DNA of 64,000 nucleotides, from NCBI GenBank assembly GCA_964411665.1, contig CAYPMR010000009.1, positions 9,296-73,295 of the forward strand. The letters run 5' to 3'. Below are positions 36,198 through 43,968 of the stretch, piece after piece. The translations under genes were made by a program, and so were the position numbers. Under the pieces are notes generated by a model. The model saw only the letters and a list, made by a program, of their open reading frames with translations. It was not told where the DNA came from and searched no databases. How positions within the stretch are numbered: position 1 is the stretch's first letter; every line of letters starts with the position of its first letter. Source of the DNA: CALFCE01 sp964411665 (GTDB lineage Bacteria > Pseudomonadota > Gammaproteobacteria > Granulosicoccales > Granulosicoccaceae).

Positions 36198-38447
36198 TCA
36201 GTCTAGTTGTTCACGATAGTACGCGTAGTGGCTGGGCGTCGCCTGTGACGAATTGTTCATTAAGCAGCCATTTACCGTAACACCAGAAAAACTCAGTCTT
36301 TTTAGCGATTCATTCATTTGCCCTTCTGTGACCTCTCCCTCCTTTACAACCATTATTGTGGCGCCAGCATGGCGGCCAATTGTTGCAGCCGTGGACACAC
36401 TTAGGATAGGAGGTGTATCGATGATTACAATATCGAATCTTGGAGCGACGACTTGCAAAAAGGCACCAAATTCCTTCTCGGTAGGCGTTTCACGAACAGC
36501 AGCCTCACCGATAAAGCCACGTGGGATCGCATAAAGGTTAGGTATCGAGGTGGCGCGAACCGATTCTTTGAGCTCGGATTTGCCTTTGACGACTTCCGGT
36601 AGTCCAGGTCCCTGAGACAGGCCAAGTGACTTGTGTATCTGGCCGCGCTGATAGTCAGAATCTACGATCAGGACACGTTTGCCTGATTGTGCCACCAAAA
36701 CGGCCATATTAAGACTGACAAACGATTTACCCATTGCTGGTAACGGGCTGCTGATCATGAGCACATTGTTAGAGGCATCATCCATAACATCGTCCAGCAT
36801 TGATCGAAGACCACGCAGATTTTCTACTGAATAGTCATCTGGACGCTTCACGGCAAGCACATTGGCAAGCGGTGTATCGTCTGATCCAGAACCGGGCAGC
36901 ATGCGCCGGGGGTCTACAATGGCAGGCGCACTGGCAATACGTTTTTGTGCGTTACTTCGCGGTATGTTCATAAATACAGGCAGTCCCGTGGCACGTTCCA
37001 GAGACTCCTGATCCGATATAACTGTCGATAATGCAGAGCGCAAGGTCAGGTAGACGACGTAACAGAAAAGCGTTGCCAGAGTCGCAGCAACCAGTGCCAG
37101 TAAAGGACTGGGTGAGATAGGCTTTTTGGGAACCAGGGCTTCATCCCAGATGCGCACACTACCTTTGTTACCGCCAAGTCGATTACGCTCGGTTTGGAAG
37201 CGCTCATCCAGATCTGAAAAGATACGTCGTGCTGTTTCAGCGCGCAATTCGAGTTGGCCTATATCCCGCTCAACATTGGGTGCGCTAACCAGTCGTCCGC
37301 GTTGCTGGCCAATGCGTCGCTCCAGCGCGTCTATCTCTTTGTCGAGTCTGCGTAAACTGGGGTGTATATCTGTGTAGCGTTTTTGCAGTTCGTCTTTCTC
37401 GAACAGTAAATCATTTAGCTGACTTTCAAGTCTGCTGATCTCTCGCAGGATCAGATCGTTAGCCAAATCGGGGTTAACCGCTCTGCGCTGGGTACGATAG
37501 GCGGCAAGGGCTGCTTCAGCGGCTTCCATTTCACGTTTCGCCGCTGGCAGACTTTCTTCAATGAATTTGAGTTTCTCGAATGACTGGTTTGAATCGGCAC
37601 TGAGTTTGACATCACGGTACTTGTAGATAATGGCGTTCAGCAGGTTGGCTGTATCAGCCGGATTTTCATGTCGGTGAATCACTGAGATCATGCGGGTTTT
37701 CGAGTCTGCAGTTTCGGTAGACAGCTCGGCATGCAAAGAACTGATGGTCTCCTGTACTGAGCGACGCGTGACATCGAACTTTACGCCTTCAGGTGCTCGT
37801 AACGACGTGACTGTTAGATCCATGGGTGCCAGAGGGTTCAGTTCAACCCGCAGGGGTTCACCAACGGCAGCGCTTTCAACCAGCAGCTGTCCGTCTTTGG
37901 ATACGCTGTACCTTTGGTTACCCAGCGAGGTAAATGATAGTTTTTCGTCTTCCCATTCGACTGGCACGACTAACTTGCCAAGCTCCAGGGTTTCACCATT
38001 CCAGGCGTAATGTTTGGCAAATGACTGACCTGCCAACCACTTGCCCAGAGCCGGTACGCGTTCAGTCACATCACCAAGGACCGCGAATGTGTTGGCTTTT
38101 ACCTGATTGCGCAGATTGAATTGATCAACAACCGGGGTCAGCACCTTGCGTGACTTGATGATATTTGCTTCTTGTGTGACCTCCGGGGCGTTGAAATCGG
38201 TTGTGCCGACCTCATCGACGACGCCACCGGTCTCTTTGACTTCCAGTAATGCGCGTGCTTCGTAAACCGGGGTGGCGCTTATCAGATAGAGAGTTGCCAG
38301 CAGAATGCCCAGCAACAACATAAAGAACAGACCGAGTTTATGGCGCAGCAGCAGTTTCAGGTATTCCTTGGCATCGCTGGTTGCAGGTACTGTGGAATAA
38401 CCTTGCAGTGTCGCGTGTTGCGGCGTGTACTGGTTGATAGTTTTCAT
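36198..38447 (-). CDS. Wzc-type polysaccharide co-polymerase with tyrosine-kinase domain
   Basis: A 749-residue fusion of a Wzz chain-length domain and a BY-kinase. Residues about 30-110 hold the first membrane helix (KLGLFFMLLLGILLATLYLIS) and Wzz start; long coiled coils follow (about 275-400); the second helix (LLALVAATLATLFCYVVYL) is near 455. The kinase has Walker A PLPAMGKSF near 560, Walker A' VLIVDSDYQRG near 593 and Walker B IVIIDTPPIL. The C-terminus, SHYAYYREQLD, is a short tyrosine cluster of the kind autophosphorylated in Wzc/ExoP. It is the first gene of the locus and controls polymer length and export. No outer-membrane Wza is in the window. Confidence 0.9.
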   Translation of the reverse strand: MKTINQYTPQHATLQGYSTVPATSDAKEYLKLLLRHKLGLFFMLLLGILLATLYLISATPVYEARALLEVKETGGVVDEVGTTDFNAPEVTQEANIIKSRKVLTPVVDQFNLRNQVKANTFAVLGDVTERVPALGKWLAGQSFAKHYAWNGETLELGKLVVPVEWEDEKLSFTSLGNQRYSVSKDGQLLVESAAVGEPLRVELNPLAPMDLTVTSLRAPEGVKFDVTRRSVQETISSLHAELSTETADSKTRMISVIHRHENPADTANLLNAIIYKYRDVKLSADSNQSFEKLKFIEESLPAAKREMEAAEAALAAYRTQRRAVNPDLANDLILREISRLESQLNDLLFEKDELQKRYTDIHPSLRRLDKEIDALERRIGQQRGRLVSAPNVERDIGQLELRAETARRIFSDLDERFQTERNRLGGNKGSVRIWDEALVPKKPISPSPLLALVAATLATLFCYVVYLTLRSALSTVISDQESLERATGLPVFMNIPRSNAQKRIASAPAIVDPRRMLPGSGSDDTPLANVLAVKRPDDYSVENLRGLRSMLDDVMDDASNNVLMISSPLPAMGKSFVSLNMAVLVAQSGKRVLIVDSDYQRGQIHKSLGLSQGPGLPEVVKGKSELKESVRATSIPNLYAIPRGFIGEAAVRETPTEKEFGAFLQVVAPRFDIVIIDTPPILSVSTAATIGRHAGATIMVVKEGEVTEGQMNESLKRLSFSGVTVNGCLMNNSSQATPSHYAYYREQLD

Positions 38448-39352
38448 TTGTCGTGTTGTGTCCTTGCCACCTTTACAGCGCTATGGTGGCTTTACGATTC
38501 AACTGCCTGCCAATGGCGAGCAATTGCCTACAACGCGCAGCGACCCTTCCAGTGAGTATAGTCAGGCTGCTGACAAACCACCGAAATTCCGGCCTCGTCG
38601 CAGTACACCGACAACTTTGGACAAGGCGCTCGTTTGTAGACTGTATTCGTTGTTTTATCGGCCTGTTCAGCTGGATCTGCAATGAGCAAAGTATAATGCC
38701 CGGCCAGAACCCGCATCTGCGGCTAGAAACCTGCGGTGTTTGAACGGGCTGACAGTGAAAGTGCGGCTCGACAGCTAAAAAGAATGGCAACAAATTAGAA
38801 ATATTATGCATTACGCTTTGCTGCCCTTTGAGTATCGGCCAACGCCAGCGCCTGTGCAGACCCGTATTGCCTGGGCTTTACAGGACTCGGAGATAGCGAT
38901 TTTGGAAAAAGTCAGGGGCAGGCTGGTTCTGGCGGGCTTCAATTGGATGCAATGGGTCTTATTGGAGTTATCCATTGCGGTATATAAATATTTCGCAGCC
39001 AGTATATTGATACCGGTATATTCAAATTGATTCGTGCCTCTAACCACTGGCCCGGTACCTGTTCAGTCCGTTTAGTCTTTTTTTGTTGCGACGAAAAGCA
39101 TCCTTGAGTATCAATTTGTGATTTGCGTCACGTGTCGTATTGCTGACGCTTGCAGTCTAATCAAAAGTGGGGATGGTGTGAATGACCATGTATTAATATG
39201 GCGTACGCTGCGGGCATTGCTCACAATATTTTGCAAGCGGTGACTGGCTATATGATGACTTGGGGAGGTTTGCCAGCGTCGTACTGCTGCTAACTGGGTG
39301 AGCCGTACGAGTAATATACTGGGGGATTAATTTTAATCTGCAGGAGAGAGCT
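38448..39352. other. Long intergenic region between wzc and dgcN
   Basis: The two flanking genes are divergent, so both promoters should lie in these 905 bp. I see a CRP-like half-perfect palindrome (39117-39132), a 10-bp palindrome ATACCGGTAT at 39010-39019 and AT-rich DNA between 38970 and 39030. A 74-codon frame at 38806-39030 has no ribosome site and is not called. The stretch 38690-38760 is GC-rich with a small CCGCA/TGCGG hairpin. Confidence 0.5.
39117..39132. promoter_or_regulatory. CRP-like operator upstream of dgcN
   Basis: TGTGATTTGCGTCACG matches the CRP consensus TGTGA-N6-TCACA at 9 of 10 conserved positions. It is about 220 bp before the dgcN start. Together with the perfect site before the wecG-like gene it suggests carbon-source control of both flanking operons. 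Confidence 0.4.
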
Positions 39353-40354
39353 ATGCTGGAAACACCCTATTTGCTGTTTTTGGGTGATGCCACCGATTCA
39401 TTGGCAGCCAAAGTGGCACAAGGTATCAAAGACTGGCGGCCGGAATATTCTGTAGCTCAGTTTCGATTACCCGGATGCAATGCCGATCTCGGTCTGCCCG
39501 ATATGACCATTCAGCAAGCTGTTGATGCTGGCGCTAAAACGCTGGTTGTCGGCGTCGCCAATCGCGGTGGCGTTATATCGGATAGCTGGATAGCAGTTTT
39601 CGAGGAAGCACTGGAAGCAGGCCTTGATATAGCCTCGGGTTTGCACAATCTGTTACGTGATTTGCCATCAGTCGTTAATGCAGCAGAAAAACATAATCGC
39701 CAGCTGATAGATGTGCGCGTACCCACGGTTGAATACCCGATTGCCACCGGCAAGAGACGCAGTGGCAAACGATGCCTGGCGGTTGGAACGGATTGTTCTG
39801 TCGGAAAAATGTACACCGCTCTGGCGATGGAAAAATCCATGCGCAACAAGGGCATGAAAGCTACTTTCCGTGCTACCGGGCAAACCGGCATTCTGATAAC
39901 TGGTGGCGGCGTGCCACTGGATGCAGTGATCGCTGACTTCATGGCAGGTTCGGTCGAATACCTGACTCCAGATAACGATGCAGATCACTGGGACCTTATT
40001 GAAGGTCAGGGATCACTTTTTCATGCATCGTACTCAGGGGTCACGCTCGCCTTGATTCACGGTGGTGCTCCTGATGCATTGATTTTATGTCACGAGCCTA
40101 CGCGCGAGCATATGCGTGGTTTACCGGATTATCAGCAACCTTCCTTGCAGGAGCTAAACGATGTTGCTTTAACGCTGGCGCGTGTTGTTAATCCGCAAGT
40201 CAGGGTCGTTGGCATTTCTATCAACACTGCCGGGCTGGATGAAGCAGATGCCATTGCATTGCTCGAGAAAACTGAAAAAGACATGGGTCTGCCAACAGTT
40301 GATCCGTTTCGCCAGAGTGCTGATCGTCTTGTACAAGCACTTGAAAGCATTTAA
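39353..40354 (+). CDS. dgcN: D-glutamate N-acetyltransferase DgcN (DUF1611)
   Basis: A 333-residue DUF1611 protein. The N-terminal domain is Rossmann-like (YLLFLGDATDSLAAKVA); the C-terminal domain has a P-loop, GTDCSVGKMYTALAM, near 147-160, then EGQGSLFHASYSG and LCHEPTREHMRG. In marine bacteria this family was shown to N-acetylate D-glutamate as the first step of a catabolic route completed by the racemase DgcA. The neighbour on the same strand 17 bp on is that racemase, which supports the assignment. The start has a strong AGGAG ribosome site (39342-39346, 6 bases before the ATG). D-Glu could come from peptidoglycan or marine dissolved organic matter. Confidence 0.87.
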   Translation: MLETPYLLFLGDATDSLAAKVAQGIKDWRPEYSVAQFRLPGCNADLGLPDMTIQQAVDAGAKTLVVGVANRGGVISDSWIAVFEEALEAGLDIASGLHNLLRDLPSVVNAAEKHNRQLIDVRVPTVEYPIATGKRRSGKRCLAVGTDCSVGKMYTALAMEKSMRNKGMKATFRATGQTGILITGGGVPLDAVIADFMAGSVEYLTPDNDADHWDLIEGQGSLFHASYSGVTLALIHGGAPDALILCHEPTREHMRGLPDYQQPSLQELNDVALTLARVVNPQVRVVGISINTAGLDEADAIALLEKTEKDMGLPTVDPFRQSADRLVQALESI

Positions 40355-40371
40355 CCGGGTGTTTTGTTGCT

Positions 40372-41355
40372 ATGGCTGATCTGAAGGTTGCGCGTGACAC
40401 GTTTCAATTGGCGGAGCGCTTCACCATCTCACGTGGTTCGCGCACCGAAGCGAAAGTCATCACGGTAACCATCACTGACGGTGGTTACTCAGGTGTTGGT
40501 GAATGCGTGCCTTATGCACGTTACGACGAAACACTTGAGAGTGTTGAATCCACTATTCAGGCATTGCAAAGTGATCTGCGCAATAACCCTGATCGCGAGG
40601 CCTTGCAGCAGTTACTGCCAGCTGGCGCTGCAAGAAACGCCGTTGATTGTGCTTTGTGGGATCTTGATGCCAAGCGAGCGCAAAAACCGGTTTGGCAACT
40701 TGCTGGCCTTACCCCACCGTCTGCATTGACATCGGCATATACCCTGTCGCTCGATGAACCCGAGCATATGAAAATTAAAGCCGCTAGTAACGCTACCCGT
40801 CCGCTGTTAAAAATCAAGCTCGGCGGTGGCGAAAGCGATATCGCAAGACTGCAAGCGGTGCGTGAGGGAGCTCCGGAAAGCACGATTATTGTCGATGCCA
40901 ACGAGGGTTGGGATCGTGCACAGTATGAATCACTTGCACCTGTGTTGCTGGAACTTGGTGTCGCTATGGTTGAGCAACCTTTTGCTGCCGGTGACGATGC
41001 TGTACTGGCTGATATGGAACGTCCTCTTCCAGTATGTGCAGACGAATCCTGTCATGACGTTGCGTCACTCGGTGCACTCGCTGGCAAATACGATATGGTC
41101 AATATCAAGCTCGATAAAACCGGCGGACTAACCGAAGCGCTGTTGCTGGAAAAAAGTGCACGCGAGGCGGGTTTCGAGATTATGGTGGGTTGTATGATCG
41201 GCAGCTCACTGGCGATGGCACCTGCCGTGTTGGTAGCGCAACAAGCACGCTTTGTTGATCTGGATGGTCCGCTTCTGCTGGCCGAGGATCGCAGTGTCCC
41301 ATTGAACTTTGAAGGTTCCGTACTGCACCCTCCCTTGCCTGAGCTATGGGGTTAG
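40372..41355 (+). CDS. dgcA: N-acetyl-D-glutamate racemase DgcA (enolase superfamily)
   Basis: A 327-residue enolase-superfamily protein of the dipeptide-epimerase branch. Catalytic lysines are in LLKIKLGGG (second Lys of KxK near 147) and VNIKLDKTGG (near 247); metal ligands are in IIVDANEGW, VEQPFAAGDD and CADESCHD. DgcA racemises N-acetyl-D-glutamate so that the L form can be deacetylated and used. If the gene stood alone, L-Ala-D/L-Glu epimerase would be the default call, but the adjacent dgcN makes the D-glutamate role more likely. The downstream enolase-superfamily gene begins 12 bp after its stop. Confidence 0.85.
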   Translation: MADLKVARDTFQLAERFTISRGSRTEAKVITVTITDGGYSGVGECVPYARYDETLESVESTIQALQSDLRNNPDREALQQLLPAGAARNAVDCALWDLDAKRAQKPVWQLAGLTPPSALTSAYTLSLDEPEHMKIKAASNATRPLLKIKLGGGESDIARLQAVREGAPESTIIVDANEGWDRAQYESLAPVLLELGVAMVEQPFAAGDDAVLADMERPLPVCADESCHDVASLGALAGKYDMVNIKLDKTGGLTEALLLEKSAREAGFEIMVGCMIGSSLAMAPAVLVAQQARFVDLDGPLLLAEDRSVPLNFEGSVLHPPLPELWG

Positions 41356-41367
41356 CCAACCAGTACC

Positions 41368-42597
41368 ATGAAAATCCAATCACTGGAAACTTTCACGGTT
41401 GCCCCGCCTAACGGTATAGGCGGAGCCTACTGGCTGTTGCTGCGTGTAACTACTAATGACGGTATTCAGGGCATTGGAGAGTGTTACGGTATTCCGTTTG
41501 CACCGGCTGTTGCTGAACGTATGGTGCACGACTTGTTCGAACGATTTTTTCTCGATGAGGATCCGCATGCCATAGAGACGTTGTTCAGACGTTGCTATTC
41601 AACCGGTTTTACACAGCGACCCGATGTGTCATTGATGGGTGTTTTCAGTGGTATTGAAATAGCGCTGTGGGACATTCTGGGTAAAACCTCTAATCAGCCT
41701 GTATACAATTTGCTCGGCGGTGCTTTTCACCAACGTTTGCGCACTTACAGTTATATTTACCCGCCCGGTATGGATGCCGTTCCCGGTCAGTTAATCGATG
41801 GGGATGTTTATCATGATGGGGAAGCTGCGGCCAAACGTGCGCTGGATTATGTAAAGGCCGGGTTTACCGCTATTAAACAAGATCCGGCAGGGCCTTATTC
41901 AATGCAGGGCGGTCGCGAATTGTCGTTGTACGAGCTTGACCGTTCTGTTGAATCAACTAGAGCATTACGGGCTGCAGTTGGTGTTGATGCTGATTTGCTG
42001 TTTGGCACCCACGGACAGATGACAACCGCTTCAGCTATACGTCTAGCAAAACAACTTGAGAAATTCGACCCACTATGGTTTGAAGAGCCATGTCCACCGG
42101 ACCAATTGGCATCGCTTGCCAGCATTGTAGCGGCGACAAGCATTCCTGTTGCAACGGGTGAACGTTTGACAACAAGAGTTGAATTCCATGCCGCCTTGCA
42201 GGCAGGCGTACGCATTCTGCAGCCTGACATTGGTCGATCTGGCGGCATTTGGGAAACCAAAAAAATTGCTGCGCTGGCAGAACTCTACAACGCTCAAGTG
42301 GCTCCGCATATCTACTGCGGTCCCGTAGCACATGCAGCGGCAGCGCATGTTGCCTTTAGTAGTCCTTCGTTTTTAATCCTCGAGACGATACTGACGGACT
42401 TCCATAGTCAGGTGGTCGACTCACAAGTGGTTTGGGAAAGCGGTTTCTTGTACAAGCCGGAAGCCCCGGGTCTTGGGCTTGAGCTTAATGACGCCGTAAT
42501 TGCAGACCATCCTGTCACTGACCCTCAAGCTTTGCATCTTGAGATGTGTCAGAGTGCCTTGTCTTCGGATAATCGTTTGAAAATTACCGAGCTTTAA
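41368..42597 (+). CDS. Mandelate racemase/muconate lactonizing enzyme-family protein
   Basis: A 409-residue enolase-superfamily enzyme of the mandelate-racemase/sugar-acid dehydratase type. It has the N-terminal capping domain (GIGGAYWLLLRVTTNDGIQGIGE) and a TIM barrel with KQDPAGPYS (lysine), LLFGTHGQMT, WFEEPCPPD, VATGERLTTR (Glu ligands) and the histidine in APHIYCGPVAHAA. In GTHGQ the position of the first metal-binding aspartate is a glycine, a variant I recall from related bacterial sequences. It is co-transcribed with dgcNA but acid-sugar dehydration is not an obvious part of D-glutamate use, so its substrate may differ. No start ambiguity. Confidence 0.87.
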   Translation: MKIQSLETFTVAPPNGIGGAYWLLLRVTTNDGIQGIGECYGIPFAPAVAERMVHDLFERFFLDEDPHAIETLFRRCYSTGFTQRPDVSLMGVFSGIEIALWDILGKTSNQPVYNLLGGAFHQRLRTYSYIYPPGMDAVPGQLIDGDVYHDGEAAAKRALDYVKAGFTAIKQDPAGPYSMQGGRELSLYELDRSVESTRALRAAVGVDADLLFGTHGQMTTASAIRLAKQLEKFDPLWFEEPCPPDQLASLASIVAATSIPVATGERLTTRVEFHAALQAGVRILQPDIGRSGGIWETKKIAALAELYNAQVAPHIYCGPVAHAAAAHVAFSSPSFLILETILTDFHSQVVDSQVVWESGFLYKPEAPGLGLELNDAVIADHPVTDPQALHLEMCQSALSSDNRLKITEL

Positions 42598-42645
42598 AGC
42601 GACAAGTACTGACAAATGCGCTAATAACTGCGTTGCTAACCAAAG

Positions 42646-42671
42646 ATAGCCAGGTTAACGCTGGCTATTTT
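42646..42671 (+). terminator. Intrinsic terminator after the dgc operon
   Basis: ATAGCCAG (42646-42653), a 7-base loop and CTGGCTAT (42661-42668) followed by TTTT to 42671. It lies 49 bp after the last operon gene and touches the stop codon of the convergent methyltransferase gene, so it may serve both directions. Confidence 0.75.
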
Positions 42672-43792
42672 CAGTTGGGCAGTTTGCAGATGGTTTTGTA
42701 AGCATGCACATAGTCCATGCGATGTTGATCAGGATTTTTTTCAACCAATGCCTGGTAAGTGGCGTAATAGTTTTCGATAATGTCGAGGCGCTCAGCCACT
42801 TCGCGAGTACTCGACAAACCACCGAGAAAGGTACTTTCGTTCCAGCTGCGAATGGTCGGTAAATATTCGCCGGCAAAACGTTTCGCATCGCCGTGAGTTT
42901 TAAAGTCCTCAGCAAACGGGCAGGCAACGCGCGCGGTATCCACTGATTCAAGTCGCAGTCCTGCCTGATAGACGTCGCTTTTCGTATCTTCAAAAGGCGC
43001 GGAAAATTCTTCAACCGTGTTGTAGTACTGCGGCAGCGTCATGGCTTGATACTCTTGCGCTGTCACAACACCGTCATCGACAAACTGTTGCCAGATACCG
43101 TTAAACGTATCGAACATGTTGGCCCCATTAGTCGCACCCAGATAGCCTCCTGCTTCGTCGCGACAGAAATTGACCAACACCAGGCGACCACCGGGTTTCA
43201 ATTCCCGCGCACGATGCAACAAAATCGTTTCCCAGTCTTTACTTGCCTGCTTGGCGAAGACATCAAGTTCGTCACCGCGGGCGCCAACCATATGAATGTG
43301 ATCGCTGATATCCGAGGGTTTGCCACGCAGCCAGTGCATGGCGGTTGCAGAGAATCCGAGATCAAGAGATTCTTTTGGCAGTATCGGTGTGTAGAACGAT
43401 GCACCTGATTGAGAAACAAAAACATTATCGAATTCATTCAGGTAGGTTTTGAATTCGGTTAGCCCGTGGGTGATTTTGGCAAGTGCGTTAAAGTCATTAT
43501 TGGGTTGGTCTGCGTAGACGACGTGAACATCATTCTGGCTACTATCGCCTTTACGATTTCTGAGCTGGCTTACTACAGAGCGCCACAATTCAAGCGATGT
43601 GCCACCATCGGCACAACCCATATCAGAGAAGGTGTAGGGGTTGATAGATCGGATTGCCTGATCACTGTCGGTAGCTTCGAGAGCTTCCAGTACCCGTGGT
43701 ATGGTTTTGTCAATAACGTGTTTGGCGCCAAGCGTTGCCAATGAGTATAAACCGCCCCCTGACATCGTGACGTTATCAGCTTGTTCGGACAT
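42671..43792 (-). CDS. SABATH-family carboxyl methyltransferase-like protein
   Basis: A 373-residue SAM-dependent methyltransferase. The order of motifs is that of the SABATH family (PF03492: plant salicylate, benzoate, jasmonate methyltransferases): MSGGGLYSLATLGAKHVID at residues 10-28, SDMGCADGGTS near 54 (SAM-binding Asp), YADQPNNDFNAL near 92, SATAMHWLRGKP near 150 and GGRLVLVNF near 203. Family members methylate a carboxylate or nitrogen of small aromatic or hormone-like acids; bacterial members exist but are scarce and mostly uncharacterised. It is read from the strand of the TRAP genes, after a REP-like element 3' of the large permease gene. Its ligand is unknown. Confident in the fold, less in the precise family. 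Confidence 0.75.
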   Translation of the reverse strand: MSEQADNVTMSGGGLYSLATLGAKHVIDKTIPRVLEALEATDSDQAIRSINPYTFSDMGCADGGTSLELWRSVVSQLRNRKGDSSQNDVHVVYADQPNNDFNALAKITHGLTEFKTYLNEFDNVFVSQSGASFYTPILPKESLDLGFSATAMHWLRGKPSDISDHIHMVGARGDELDVFAKQASKDWETILLHRARELKPGGRLVLVNFCRDEAGGYLGATNGANMFDTFNGIWQQFVDDGVVTAQEYQAMTLPQYYNTVEEFSAPFEDTKSDVYQAGLRLESVDTARVACPFAEDFKTHGDAKRFAGEYLPTIRSWNESTFLGGLSSTREVAERLDIIENYYATYQALVEKNPDQHRMDYVHAYKTICKLPN

Positions 43793-43847
43793 GAATGATC
43801 ACCGTTGTTGAAAATAAGATTTCTGACGATATTTTGATACGTTCCTA

Positions 43848-43958
43848 CGTCATCCCGAATTGTCGGACCGTTGTGCAGGCAGTGCGGTCCGAGGTCCCGG
43901 TTCACGTCATGCGTCTATAGTAGCGTCAAGTATGGATTCCCGCCTGCGCGGGACGACG
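43848..43958. repeat. REP/BIME-like palindromic element
   Basis: The 111-bp block is bounded by CGTCATCCCG (43848-43857) and CGGGACGACG (43949-43958), inverted repeats with 9 of 10 bases paired. Inside are TCGGACCG/CGGTCCGA (43863-43870/43885-43892, perfect 8-bp stem) and TCCCGC-CTGC-GCGGGA (43938-43953, perfect 6-bp stem). The TGGATTCCCGCCTGCGCGGGA type of sequence is a familiar dispersed bacterial repeat. It lies between the TRAP large permease gene and the methyltransferase gene. Confidence 0.75.
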
Positions 43959-43968
43959 AGCTTAGTCG

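Noticed and set aside
38806..39030. 74-codon frame in the wzc-dgcN gap
   Set aside because: No ribosome site, no signal or domain; likely chance in a 900-bp region.
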